From: Kurthia populi
GTDB lineage: Bacteria > Bacillota > Bacilli > Bacillales_A > Planococcaceae
Direction of reading: 5' to 3'
DNA: 64,000 nucleotides
Assembly (NCBI RefSeq): GCF_042686175.1
Contig: NZ_JBHUOR010000033.1
Span: 1-64,000 of the forward strand
The translations under genes were made by a program, and so were the position numbers. This document shows positions 6,481 to 15,079 of this stretch, one piece after another. Position 1 is the first letter of the stretch; every line of letters begins with the position of its first letter. The notes beneath the pieces were generated by a model that was not told the origin of the DNA, did not search any database, and was given only the letters and a program-made list of their open reading frames with translations.

Positions 6481-6843
6481 ATGAATCATATGAATCTAAC
6501 CGTAGCGCCGCAGCAACTACTCGAGCAAACGCAGGTGTCACTACAGCTTGTAGAAAATTCTGTCACAGCGCATTCACTCCAACTAGCAATAATGAATCAT
6601 ACAAGCGAAGAGCTTGTATATGGCGTCGGCTATGAAATTGACGTGTTTAAAAAGAATACATGGTACACGATTGATGCCGGGCCATTTGCGGTTATCTTAC
6701 TTGCCATTACATTACCTGCACATGGCCATACTACCGAAGACATCAACTGGGCGCATACATATGGTGCGCTAACGGTGGGGATGTATCGCCTTGTAAAAAT
6801 GATAGGACCTTACCGCACTAGTGTAGAATTTAGTATTCGTTAA
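6481..6843 (+). CDS. Bacterial Ig-like domain protein (Big_14-like), probably lacking its signal peptide
   Basis: 120 residues. The pattern ...TVAPQQLLEQTQVSLQLVENS...GVGYEIDVFKKNTWYTI...LPAHGHTTEDINWAHTYGALTVGMYRLVK is that of a single Ig-like beta sandwich found in extracytoplasmic Bacillales proteins, usually lipoproteins. No export signal precedes it in this frame. AGGGA lies only 2 bases before ATG 6481, which is poor spacing. A much better start (AAAGGGGTG, ATG at 6423, MKKIF-) lies upstream in another frame, suggesting that the original signal peptide has been separated by a frameshift. The gene may be a remnant. Confidence 0.55.
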   Translation: MNHMNLTVAPQQLLEQTQVSLQLVENSVTAHSLQLAIMNHTSEELVYGVGYEIDVFKKNTWYTIDAGPFAVILLAITLPAHGHTTEDINWAHTYGALTVGMYRLVKMIGPYRTSVEFSIR

Positions 6844-6853
6844 AAAAGCAAAT

Positions 6854-6942
6854 ACATGGGAACTGACCCATGTGAGTGAGACAAAGAAAAAGACACGATT
6901 TTTCAGCAGATTTTAATCTTTGAACGTGTCTTTTTCTTTTTA
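6854..6942. terminator. Two hairpins: 7-bp stem, then 15-bp perfect bidirectional terminator
   Basis: ACATGGG (6854-6860) pairs with CCCATGT (6867-6873). Next, 6883-6897 and 6925-6939 are perfect 15-base inverted arms rich in A on one side and T on the other, giving T tracts in both directions. They serve the Ig-like gene and the convergent MFS gene. Confidence 0.85.
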
Positions 6943-6957
6943 TGTTGTCTGAGATTT

Positions 6958-8127
6958 TTATGCTACAGCGGTATGCTTAATGCGTAATTTTATAAGTACG
7001 ACGAATACGAAGGCAAGTGCGGTACAGCCGATAAGTAATAAGGCGGCGCCGTTCCAGTCGTATAGGTCATAGAAGTGACCGCCTAACGTACCGATGACAC
7101 TCGAGCCGATATAGTAAAACAATAAATAAAGGGAAGATGCATAGGCTTTTACATCCGGTGCTGCAGAACTTGAAACCCAGCCACTGACAAGATTATGCCA
7201 CGCAAAGAAACCACATGAAATAATGAATAACCCAGCTAGCATACTAATGAGTGAGGGCATCATCGTAAGGGCGAGACCAACCGCGGTCACGACAAGGCTG
7301 ACGCGCAGCATTTGCCCACGTGTGAAACGACCGCTTAAACGACCTACCGTCATCGAACCAATCGAGCCGAGTAGCTGAAAGATAAAGACGAAGCCAACAA
7401 TCGTTTGGCTGAGGCCGTAATGTGCCATTAACGGGAAGCCGACGAAGTTAAAGACTGCGACATATACACCAAGTGCTAAAAAGCCTAGGCCGTAAAAGTA
7501 CAGTAGTTTCGCATCTTTACATGCTTCAAGTAAGCCGTGTCCCCAGTTGTGGAATGAAAAGCGCGTCTTATGAAAGTTTTTAGAAGGTGCAATTAAAAGC
7601 ATAAAGACGATAGATAAGACCGTTGTTAGGGTGCCGAGTGTCCAAATGGCGACATGCCAGTTTGTTAAATCGAGCATCGTACTAGACACAATACGTCCGA
7701 AAAAACCACCGAAGCCACTGCCGGTAATGTAAATGCCAAGTACTTTTGGAAACTCTTTTGCCGCAAGCTCTTCTGCTAAATACGTAACGGCGATGGCCGG
7801 AAAGCCACTGAGTGCGATGCCTTGCAAGGCGCGAATGCCGAGTAAAGTTTCGAAATTGGGCGCGAAGCCAACGACGAGATAAAGTAGTGACGAACTAATT
7901 AATGAAAAGACCATAATATTTTTGCGGCCGATAGAATTCGAGATGGCGGCCATAATTAACATACTAAAGGCGAGCGTAAACGTTGAAATCGACAACGCCA
8001 AACTTGCCTGTGATGATGTTAAGTGAAAATCGTTTGTAAAATGCTGAATAAATGTTTGTGGACCATATAAATTTGCGAATGTGACCATGCTACCGATAAG
8101 CATGCCCCACATGATGTTTGATGTCAT
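6958..8127 (-). CDS. MFS transporter, YybF/YnfM-like (12 TM)
   Basis: 389 residues with about twelve hydrophobic helices and the MFS loop 2-3 signature (AAISNSIGRKN) and its repeat in the second half (VGRLSGRFTRGQ). It resembles the arabinose-efflux-like MFS group that includes E. coli YnfM and B. subtilis YybF; the substrate is unknown. The start is ATG 8127, where AGGAG lies 8 bases upstream; a longer frame to 8169 has no ribosome binding site. The divergent LysR-type gene at 8231 mirrors the yybF/yybE arrangement, so it is probably the regulator. Confidence 0.85.
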   Translation of the reverse strand: MTSNIMWGMLIGSMVTFANLYGPQTFIQHFTNDFHLTSSQASLALSISTFTLAFSMLIMAAISNSIGRKNIMVFSLISSSLLYLVVGFAPNFETLLGIRALQGIALSGFPAIAVTYLAEELAAKEFPKVLGIYITGSGFGGFFGRIVSSTMLDLTNWHVAIWTLGTLTTVLSIVFMLLIAPSKNFHKTRFSFHNWGHGLLEACKDAKLLYFYGLGFLALGVYVAVFNFVGFPLMAHYGLSQTIVGFVFIFQLLGSIGSMTVGRLSGRFTRGQMLRVSLVVTAVGLALTMMPSLISMLAGLFIISCGFFAWHNLVSGWVSSSAAPDVKAYASSLYLLFYYIGSSVIGTLGGHFYDLYDWNGAALLLIGCTALAFVFVVLIKLRIKHTAVA

Positions 8128-8183
8128 AATGCCAGCTCCTTGTTCTTTATGATACGCCCACACTTTCATAACGTCTAATACTT

Positions 8184-8205
8184 AGTTATTATTAAATTAA
8201 TAACT
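8184..8205. promoter_or_regulatory. Inverted repeat in the MFS/LysR divergent region
   Basis: AGTTATTA and TAATAACT are perfect 8-base arms with a 6-base spacer, placed between the two divergent genes. The size and position fit a LysR-type operator, though the classic T-N11-A core is not certain. Confidence 0.5.
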
Positions 8206-8230
8206 TTTAGTTAATAAAGGAGAGCTCGAA

Positions 8231-9118
8231 ATGGAGATGCATCAACTACGCTATTTTAAAGAAATAGCGGAATTAAAACATTATGGCAAGGCAGCGGAGC
8301 GACTGCATGTATCACAGCCAGCATTGACGAAGGCCATTCATAAGCTAGAAGACGAACTAGAGGTGCCATTATTTAATCGTACGGGACGCTCGATTGACAG
8401 TAGTAGCTACGGGCGAGCTTTTCTACCGTATGTCGAGCGTGCCTTAAAGGAGCTAGAGCAAGGAAGGAAACAACTACAAGGAATGAAAAATCCATCGACA
8501 GGGACGGTGCGTTTAGCATTTTTACAATCGATTGGTACAACGCTTCTACCGACAATTTTACGTGATTTTCGACAAGTCTATCCGGCAGTGAGTTTTGATT
8601 TAGTGCAGTGTAGCTCGAAGGAGGCGCTTGATTTATTGGAGCGCGGAGACATTGATTTATGCCTTATTACTAATTTTAGTCACACATTTGACGCGGAAAA
8701 TTGGGTGCCGCTAAAGCGTGAGCAATTGTATGGTTATTGTGCAAATGCGCATGAGCTCGCTATGTCAGGTGCGTGGCCACTAGCACAGCTTGCGGCGTAT
8801 GACTTTGTGGGGTTTAAGGATGAGCAGCTGATGCAACAGCAATTTGTAAAGTGGTGTCGTGAAGCGGGCTTTATGCCAACAATGGTGTTCCAAGGGACGG
8901 ATGTGCCGACGGTTGCGGGGCTTATTTCCTCGGATCTTGGCATTAGTATTTTACCGTATTACTCTGGGCTAGAGGCATTACCTATTCACCGCTTTACCAT
9001 AACAGATATGGACTGTACACGTGATATTGGCCTTGCGTGGAAACGTGGCGGTGTGTTGACCGCCTCGGCGCAGTTATTTGTCGATTTCACAAGTGGGCAA
9101 CAAAATAATAGTTTTTAG
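8231..9118 (+). CDS. LysR-family transcriptional regulator
   Basis: 295 residues. The N-terminal winged helix is clear (MHQLRYFKEIAELKHYGKAAERLHVSQPALTKAIHKLEDELEVPLFNR). The remainder is a two-lobed periplasmic-binding-like effector domain with the usual GTVRLAF and DLGISILP segments. It probably controls the divergent MFS gene and itself; the effector is unknown. The start is ATG 8231 after AGGAG. The FRG-domain gene begins 49 bases after the stop, in the same direction, but a link is not evident. Confidence 0.92.
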   Translation: MEMHQLRYFKEIAELKHYGKAAERLHVSQPALTKAIHKLEDELEVPLFNRTGRSIDSSSYGRAFLPYVERALKELEQGRKQLQGMKNPSTGTVRLAFLQSIGTTLLPTILRDFRQVYPAVSFDLVQCSSKEALDLLERGDIDLCLITNFSHTFDAENWVPLKREQLYGYCANAHELAMSGAWPLAQLAAYDFVGFKDEQLMQQQFVKWCREAGFMPTMVFQGTDVPTVAGLISSDLGISILPYYSGLEALPIHRFTITDMDCTRDIGLAWKRGGVLTASAQLFVDFTSGQQNNSF

Positions 9119-9167
9119 AAGTATGAAAAACGCAATCGTTATATAATGAGGGCGAGGAGGCGTTTAC

Positions 9168-11183
9168 ATGAATACTGAAAAATACTTTGAACATATTGGT
9201 AGCTTTCTCGATATGAATAATTACGTGTGCGTCGATGATTATTTACGCACACATGGCCTAGATGCTACCTCCATTGAGGAGATGAAAGCGTGGATTGAAT
9301 CACGTTTTACAAAGAGTGGCGAACGGATTAGTAAACTATATTTTGAACGCTTATTAGAAGCGGTTACCTTACTTAAAACGGACTATGAAGTGTATTTGCG
9401 CGAGCGAGAAGGACAGCGACAACTGATTTCAGATAACAATACGAAGCAACGTGAATTATTTGCATTATACACAGAGCGTAGGCAGGAATATGCGACGCTA
9501 TCAACAACGATTGCGAAGCAGCAGCAAGCACTAGACCGGATGAATGAACGGATGCTACAACGTTTTAATTTAGAAATACAGCAGCAAGAGGCATTAGATG
9601 ACCAGGCGATTCTTTCAGAGGAGCTCGCGCAAAAGGAATTGCATGATAAGCTAGAACTATCGCGTCGAAAACGGTCTTCCTTAAATCGGAAAATTAATGA
9701 TATTTCAAAAAGCATTCGTAATTTAAAATCGCGACTAATTGAGTTAGACCGCGACTTAAATGCCTTTGAGCAGGACAACCGTGCACTGAAAAGTCACTTT
9801 ATGCAGCGCTTGAAAAAAGTATTTCAATTTATGATTTTCCGCACGACCACGCATCACAAGAAGCTTTATATGTACAATGCGATGATGTATCAGCTTGAGT
9901 TTATTGAAGATGAGAGTGCCTTTAATAAAATGCTTATTAATCAAAATCGGAAGCAGCAGCAATATGATGGGCGGATTTTACATGAAGAGGCGAATGAATG
10001 GCAGCTGAGGGCGTACCGCAAAGAATCAGAGTGGATTTTAAATCATCTCGGCGAATTTGAATCAAGTCATACACTGCGTAATATTTTAGATAGTGATGAC
10101 GATCAAAATGAAATCTTCGTGAAGCTACAGCATATTACACCGTTTTATAGCCGGTTATTTGATGAATCACGTCAGTATGATGAGTATGAGGTTGATGAAT
10201 ATCATTTCATGTACCGTGGACATAGTGATTCGAACTATAGCTTAGCACCAAGTATTTATAGGAAGCAGAAATGGCTAGAGTCGGAAGAAAAAATGTATCG
10301 TGATTTGCATATTAAATGCTCAGAGGAATTGTCACAGTATAGTCGAGGACTTGAGGTGCTTGCATCGATGCAACATTACTCATTACCGACGCGTTTACTC
10401 GATTTAACGAGTAGCCCGTTAATCGCATTATTTTTTGCTACAGAGATGGAACCTGACATGGATGGAGAATTTTTAGTGTTTGCGGAGGAAGAGCGGGGTA
10501 TTGAGTATTATGATAGCGATAAGGCTGAAATGCTCGCAACGCTGCCACTGCTATCGTACAATGACAAAAATAAAATCAAAGTACATGCGATTAAATGTAT
10601 TTTGACGAGCCTCAACAAAGTCATTGATGATTTTTTAGTAAATGGAATGAGCTCGAAGCGAAAAAGTGTTTTAGCAGTGCGAGATACGATGATTGAGGAC
10701 TTTAATAGCCACGCATCGGTGCATAAGCTTGTCCATGAAATGAGTAAAAAGGGCGTTAATTATACATCAAATATTAACCCGATGGATATGCTTGATATTT
10801 TAGTCGTACGTCCGATTCAAAATAATACGCGCATCGTTCGGCAGCACGGGGCCTTTATTATTAACGGCTTATTAGAGCGCAATGAATGTGAGCGTAAAAT
10901 CGAGGAAATTCGCTATCGTACTTCAAATGAAAATGATGATGTGCGCTCGATTGAAGCCTTTTTAGCAGTTTATGAGGATATTTTAAATCCACGTCTAATC
11001 GATATGCTAGAAGTGCTATTAGAGGAAGCGAAAAATGGTATTAAAGTTCGGTATATTCTACCGTCAGACGTCAAGGCAGATTTACAGGAATGGTTGGACG
11101 TAATTGAAATTAATGAATCCACCATTTATCCAGATTACGAACGCGTTGCAAGCTATTTAAAACGAACAGTATTAGCGAAATAG
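9168..11183 (+). CDS. Coiled-coil FRG-domain protein of unknown function (671 aa)
   Basis: Residues about 60-215 are a long charged coiled coil (runs of Q, E, R, K, L heptads). The FRG domain follows: MYRGHSD at 348-354 (the F-R-G motif appears as Y-R-G), QHYSLPTRLLDLTSSPLIALFFA from 402, and the closing R-x-x-RQHGAFIING around 555-566. The domain is interrupted between about 440 and 545 by an extra helical segment, and a C-terminal acidic/helical tail follows. FRG domains are found in bacterial and phage proteins of uncertain activity, often near defence or toxin genes. No membrane segment or signal is present. GCGAGGAGG precedes ATG 9168. The stop overlaps the ribosome binding site of the glutathione peroxidase gene, so the two are co-transcribed. 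Confidence 0.8.
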   Translation: MNTEKYFEHIGSFLDMNNYVCVDDYLRTHGLDATSIEEMKAWIESRFTKSGERISKLYFERLLEAVTLLKTDYEVYLREREGQRQLISDNNTKQRELFALYTERRQEYATLSTTIAKQQQALDRMNERMLQRFNLEIQQQEALDDQAILSEELAQKELHDKLELSRRKRSSLNRKINDISKSIRNLKSRLIELDRDLNAFEQDNRALKSHFMQRLKKVFQFMIFRTTTHHKKLYMYNAMMYQLEFIEDESAFNKMLINQNRKQQQYDGRILHEEANEWQLRAYRKESEWILNHLGEFESSHTLRNILDSDDDQNEIFVKLQHITPFYSRLFDESRQYDEYEVDEYHFMYRGHSDSNYSLAPSIYRKQKWLESEEKMYRDLHIKCSEELSQYSRGLEVLASMQHYSLPTRLLDLTSSPLIALFFATEMEPDMDGEFLVFAEEERGIEYYDSDKAEMLATLPLLSYNDKNKIKVHAIKCILTSLNKVIDDFLVNGMSSKRKSVLAVRDTMIEDFNSHASVHKLVHEMSKKGVNYTSNINPMDMLDILVVRPIQNNTRIVRQHGAFIINGLLERNECERKIEEIRYRTSNENDDVRSIEAFLAVYEDILNPRLIDMLEVLLEEAKNGIKVRYILPSDVKADLQEWLDVIEINESTIYPDYERVASYLKRTVLAK

Positions 11184-11195
11184 GAGGATGAATTG

Positions 11196-11672
11196 ATGAC
11201 AAATTTATATGATTTTAACGCGACACTTGAAAACGGGGAACAGTATTCACTTGAGAAATACAAAGGACAGGTTGTTTTAGTGGTGAACACCGCAACAAAA
11301 TGCGGCTTCACACCACAATTTGATGGCTTAGAAAAACTCTATGAAGAGTACAAGGATCAAGGCTTTGTCGTATTAGGTTTTCCGTCAAATCAATTTAAGC
11401 AGGAGCTAGACAGTGGGCAGGAAGCGGCTGCTGCTTGTCGCCGTGACTACGGCGTGACATTTCCAATGCATGAACTAACAGATGTGAACGGGGAGCACGC
11501 GGAGCCGGTATTTAAATTTATGACATCGTCCGCTAAAGGCTTTTTAGGTAGCGAAAGTGTAAAATGGAACTTCACGAAATTTTTAGTTGACCGTGAAGGG
11601 AAGGTTGTCGAGCGCTTTGCGTCAAAAGATAAACCAGAATCGTTAAAAAAGGCGATTGAGAAATTATTATAA
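11196..11672 (+). CDS. Glutathione peroxidase family thiol peroxidase
   Basis: 158 residues, full length for the family. The peroxidatic Cys36 is in NTATKCGFTPQF, with Gln66 (PSNQF) and Trp124-Asn125 (WNFTKF) completing the catalytic set. Cys81 (CRRDYGVTFP) fits the resolving Cys of thioredoxin-dependent enzymes, so it probably uses thioredoxin rather than glutathione, as in B. subtilis BsaA. It reduces hydrogen and organic peroxides in the cytoplasm. The start is ATG 11196, 8 bases after AGGAGG; a TTG one codon earlier is less well placed. It is coupled to the FRG gene upstream. Confidence 0.93.
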   Translation: MTNLYDFNATLENGEQYSLEKYKGQVVLVVNTATKCGFTPQFDGLEKLYEEYKDQGFVVLGFPSNQFKQELDSGQEAAAACRRDYGVTFPMHELTDVNGEHAEPVFKFMTSSAKGFLGSESVKWNFTKFLVDREGKVVERFASKDKPESLKKAIEKLL

Positions 11673-11674
11673 TA

Positions 11675-11703
11675 TTGCGAAATCAGTAAACGTTTGGTAT
11701 ACT
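11675..11703 (+). promoter_or_regulatory. Sigma-A type promoter of the cobalamin riboswitch transcript
   Basis: TTGCGA (11675-11680) and TATACT (11698-11703) are separated by 17 bases. They lie just after the peroxidase stop and before the riboswitch. Confidence 0.65.
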
Positions 11704-11719
11704 TACAAATGTAAATCGA

Positions 11720-11982
11720 ATATGCAGCACGCGGTGTAAAATCTTCAAAGTGATTTTACTTAAAAGGGAAGTTTGTGAAAGTCAAACGCTGTCCCGCAAC
11801 TGTAAATACCGGTCAAACTTGCATAACCACTGCTTTTTAGCGGGAAGGGCGAGAAGACGAGAGGTATGAGCCAGGAGACCTGCCGTATGCAAAAGCATCT
11901 AGTTTACCTACGAGGATAGGAAGATGTTGGCTACAGATTATTTTGTAGATGGCAGCTGCTTCTGTGTGAAGGGCTGTTTTTT
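11720..11982 (+). promoter_or_regulatory. Cobalamin riboswitch with transcription terminator
   Basis: Conserved core elements occur in order: GCGGTG, AAGGGAA, GTGAAAGTC, CCCGCAACTGTA and the B12 box AGCCAGGAGACCTGCC (11869-11884). Downstream are small hairpins and then a terminator, CAGC..CTTC (11953-11962) with GAAG.GCTG (11968-11976) followed by TTTTTT. This architecture fits an off-switch that ends transcription when adenosyl- or methylcobalamin is bound. No recognisable gene follows on the same strand. Confidence 0.93.
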
Positions 11983-12157
11983 AAACTTTATTGTGAGAGA
12001 TAAGTATAGATACTTCAACTCACCTATACTCAATCGCTTGAATCCCTTCAATGATGAATATTTGCATTCCGTTATGAACTCCCCAAATTCTAACTATGAA
12101 TCAATCATCTTCAAGCGGAAAAAGAGGCTGGCCTTGCGCCGGTCTCTTTTTTTTTGA
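11983..12157 (+). other. Structured, apparently non-coding region after the cobalamin switch
   Basis: Inverted repeats follow one another: GTGAG/CTCAC (11993-11997, 12019-12023) enclosing AAGT-ATAGAT-ACTT (12002-12015); GTTA(T)GAA/TTCTAAC (12071-12094); and CGCTTGAA/TTCAAGCG (12035-12042, 12110-12117) enclosing the middle. A strong terminator, 12122-12148 plus nine T, closes the unit. A 77-codon frame starting at 11924 begins inside the riboswitch platform and has no ribosome binding site, so I do not call it a gene. Together with the switch this could be a regulated small RNA or the remains of a lost gene. Confidence 0.45.
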
Positions 12158-12165
12158 AACAATAC

Positions 12166-12225
12166 AAAAAGCAGGAAGCGATTGGCGCGTTCCTGCTTTT
12201 TCATACTTAGATGGTGTCTAAGTAT
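12166..12225. terminator. Two adjacent hairpins at the end of the YjgB-like gene
   Basis: ATACTTAGA/TCTAAGTAT (12203-12225) and AAAAAGCAGGAA/TTCCTGCTTTTT (12166-12201) are perfect stems. The second has T tracts on both strands and terminates the minus-strand gene. Confidence 0.8.
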
Positions 12226-12229
12226 TATT

Positions 12230-12856
12230 TTATTGCTTCGAATCATCATAAACTTTACTGTAGACAGAAATATGATGTAACGTATGGTCCTTAGTTGAGC
12301 CGGTGAATTTCAACATGAAATTACCTGCTGCATAGCTCCAAATACGGTCTGGTCCTAGCTTTGTTTTAATAGATGGCTGACCTAATTGCTTTTTAATCGC
12401 CTTAAAAGAAATACTTGATAATGGTGTTTTACCATCATCTGCTACAAATGCACGTAATTCATATAAAATATGGCCGCGTCCAATACCCACCCCATAAGCA
12501 ATTTGTTCTTTCTTTGCTACACGGTATTGTACATAATTTGCTGTATTTAAAAAAGATAAGTTTGGTTTTCTCCATTGTTCTTCCACTTGTGTATACGTTG
12601 TTTGACCAACTGTAAATGGCACATTTGGAAGCTGGCCTTTTTTCGCTGCTGCTACAGTTTCTGTTAAAAAGGCTGTTGGATTCGCTACATTATTATTTTT
12701 TAAAGAAGCATTCGTATCTTTCGTAGAAGTCGTTGCGGCATTCGAAGTCGTCTTGTTATCTTCTGTTGACGTTTCTTTTGTTGATGAACTAGAGGCACAG
12801 CCTTGAAGCAATGCAGTCGCTAGTACACATGGTACGATAAGTCGGGTGAGTTTCAT
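12230..12856 (-). CDS. YjgB-like lipoprotein (DUF4309)
   Basis: 208 residues. A lipoprotein signal peptide (ATALLQGCAS, modified Cys about 20) is followed by a Ser/Thr/Asn-rich linker (about 21-60) and a globular domain starting FLTETVAAAKKGQLPNVPFTVGQTTYTQVEEQWRKP. That opening, with the later GRGHILYELRAF and IKKQLGQPSIKTKLGPDRIWSY segments, matches the DUF4309/YjgB family of surface proteins of unknown function. It is anchored to the outer membrane face of the cell. A GGAGGGG-type site lies before the ATG, and hairpin terminators follow. It is transcribed alone. Confidence 0.8.
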   Translation of the reverse strand: MKLTRLIVPCVLATALLQGCASSSSTKETSTEDNKTTSNAATTSTKDTNASLKNNNVANPTAFLTETVAAAKKGQLPNVPFTVGQTTYTQVEEQWRKPNLSFLNTANYVQYRVAKKEQIAYGVGIGRGHILYELRAFVADDGKTPLSSISFKAIKKQLGQPSIKTKLGPDRIWSYAAGNFMLKFTGSTKDHTLHHISVYSKVYDDSKQ

Positions 12857-13043
12857 TGCAACCCCTCCTATAGGAATTCGGTAAAAGAATACCGTTTATA
12901 ATTATAGCAAAACTTCTGTGCTGTTAAATGATGATTTACAGAAAAAAAGAAATTCTATCATTTGAATCATTGTTTTGAAGGTATGTAGCTGTAGAATGTC
13001 CATATTTTAAAAGAAAGAAACTGTTTGATAAAAACGTAATATG

Positions 13044-13084
13044 AAAAAAGCAGAAACCGTGTCACTACGAGGTTTCTGCTTTTT
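13044..13084 (-). terminator. Rho-independent terminator of the nucleotidase locus
   Basis: AAAAAGCAGAAACC pairs with GGTTTCTGCTTTTT around a 12-base loop. It lies just after the predicted ancestral stop of the minus-strand gene. Confidence 0.8.
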
Positions 13085-13101
13085 CTTAACATGAAAGAAC
13101 G

Positions 13102-14857
13102 CTATTTTTCAACTTGAACGCTACGCGGTGTATAGGCTGTTGGCACATTTTCATTGCTTTTAAATAGTTGATAAATGTATCAGTATCGATGCCAATAATT
13201 TCACTGTTCTTAAGCTTTGTAAATGTTGGAAAGTTATCGCCACCGCCTGTTAAATAATTATTTAACACGACAGTATACGATTTATTCGCAACAATTTTTT
13301 CTGAGCTTGATTTATCGCCGACAAAAACATCAACGATTTCTTTGTCGTTGTACGTATAGTGTAGACCGGCTACTTCTAAGCCACGACCGCCTGAGAATTG
13401 CTCATTTAACACTTGAGTGATTTGAGCCCCTGTTAATGTCCAGTGTATAGGAAGTTCGAGAATGGTTGAACCTTTTGCGCAGCTTCCCATGTAATGATGT
13501 TTCGCCCATCTTTTACTGTTGCGACTAAATCGTCACGTACACCACCAGAGTTTGTGAATGCAAAATCGACATGACGTTCTAAATTTTTCATTAGGGCAAG
13601 CTGTGAGTCTGCTACTAAATTACCGACAGCTGAGCCTCCAATTTTAGCTATACGGACGCTTGATAAACGCTCTGCATCAAGTGTCGCAATTTGAGCGCGT
13701 GTCACAGTCGCTGTTAATTGAGCGGCATTTTGCACGATGCGATTCACATTTTTTACGACACTATTTTTATTAATTACTGTATTTGAGCGCGTGTAATTGT
13801 ATTTTACAGTAGCTGCTGGCGTTTTCACGAAATCATTTGTTGTCGTGCTAATTTTACCTGTTGCGACATTGTATGATTTACCATAATCGAATGATTCGAC
13901 AACGCGAATATTCTTTTTACCATAAAGACCATTAGCGAATGAATGACTATGTCCACCAAAGACAATATCAACAGAATGATTTGGTGCGATTTTATCTAAT
14001 TTATCAATGATTTGTGTGACAGAACCGCCAACTTGTGCTTTGTTTGGCTTCGCTGCTTGTGTTTCGATTGTTTGATTCGATGTACCTGTATTTTCAGCGC
14101 CAGCATGAGCTAAGACAACAATGGCCTTTACACCTTTTTTACGTAGTACCTTATCGTATTTCGCAATGGCCTTTGCAGGATCTGTGAAGCTAAGATTTTT
14201 CGTATGTGTCGGCATAATTAATTGCTGTACATATGGGTCAACAACGCCGATAAAACCAACTTTTACACCATTAATCGTTTTAATTTCATATGGTTTAAAG
14301 CCAGAAATCGTTTTTTTCGACTTTTTATTGACGACATTTGCCGCTAAAAGCGTTGTGTTACTTTTTTCAATTTTATAACGACTTACAAGATCATAATTTG
14401 GTGTATCATATGTGGCTTTTTTTCCTTGAATCACGCGTAAAAATTCGTCTAAACCGTCATTTAATTCATGATTCCCAATGACACCAAGTTGGAAATTCAT
14501 CGCATTTAAAATCGAAATGGTTGGATGATCTTGAAGCAAGCTAGAAATGGCAGGGCCACCACCTAAAATATCACCTGTATGTACAGAAATTGAGTTTGTA
14601 TTGGCTGATTTTAAGTTATTTGTTTTCGCAAATGCTTGTTTTTCTTTTGATAAATTGTAAGCAAGAGAAGCCATGCCACCAATTGTTTTTCCTGCACTAT
14701 TTGTATACGTGCTATCAATGTATCCGTTTAGGTCATTAATCCCTAAAAATTGTACAGGTACGTTCTTTGCTGTTGTTTTGGCATCAGCAGTTGTTGATAA
14801 TGCACAGAACAGTGCGGCTGTCGCACTTAATGAAACTAGAAATTTCGAACGAATAAT
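13102..14857 (-). pseudogene. Secreted 5'-nucleotidase/2',3'-cyclic phosphodiesterase family, disrupted
   Basis: Reading all frames together gives one protein of about 585 residues: signal peptide (FLVSLSATAALFCALSTTADA), metallophosphatase domain with GNHELNDGLDEF, VLAHAG and GGHSHSF, and a C-terminal nucleotidase domain (GGVRDDL..., LTGAQITQVLNEQF, NNYLTGGGDNF). It would hydrolyse extracellular nucleotides. There are three defects. AGGAGG lies 8 bases before ATT (14857), with no ATG/GTG/TTG. A net 1-base loss near 13433-13440 breaks the frame between QPFSNFLYTG and LTGAQ. A loss of one A near 13156 hides the end NENVPTAYTPRSVQVEK. The first metal motif also reads NDLNG instead of NDxHG. Both frameshifts are at homopolymers, so sequencing error is possible. 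Confidence 0.8.
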
Positions 14858-15079
14858 TCTAAAGTCCTCCTTATAAATTGTGTTATAGTGATAAAATAAT
14901 TATGATTCAATATTTTTATTTTCACAATTATGATTTTAAATACATTTAAAAAAAGGAATTAAATGGAATTTTCAGTCCTGGTATATCGTCACAAATTGAC
15001 CATAATTTAATAAGCAGGAGACGTATTTAACTAGCATGTTAGCGACAAGCATATAATAATAGAAGGTAGAAATAATCGT

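Noticed and set aside
11924..12157. A 77-codon plus-strand frame after the cobalamin riboswitch
   Set aside because: It starts inside the expression platform, has no ribosome binding site, overlaps the intrinsic terminator and resembles no known protein; the composition follows the stem-loops.
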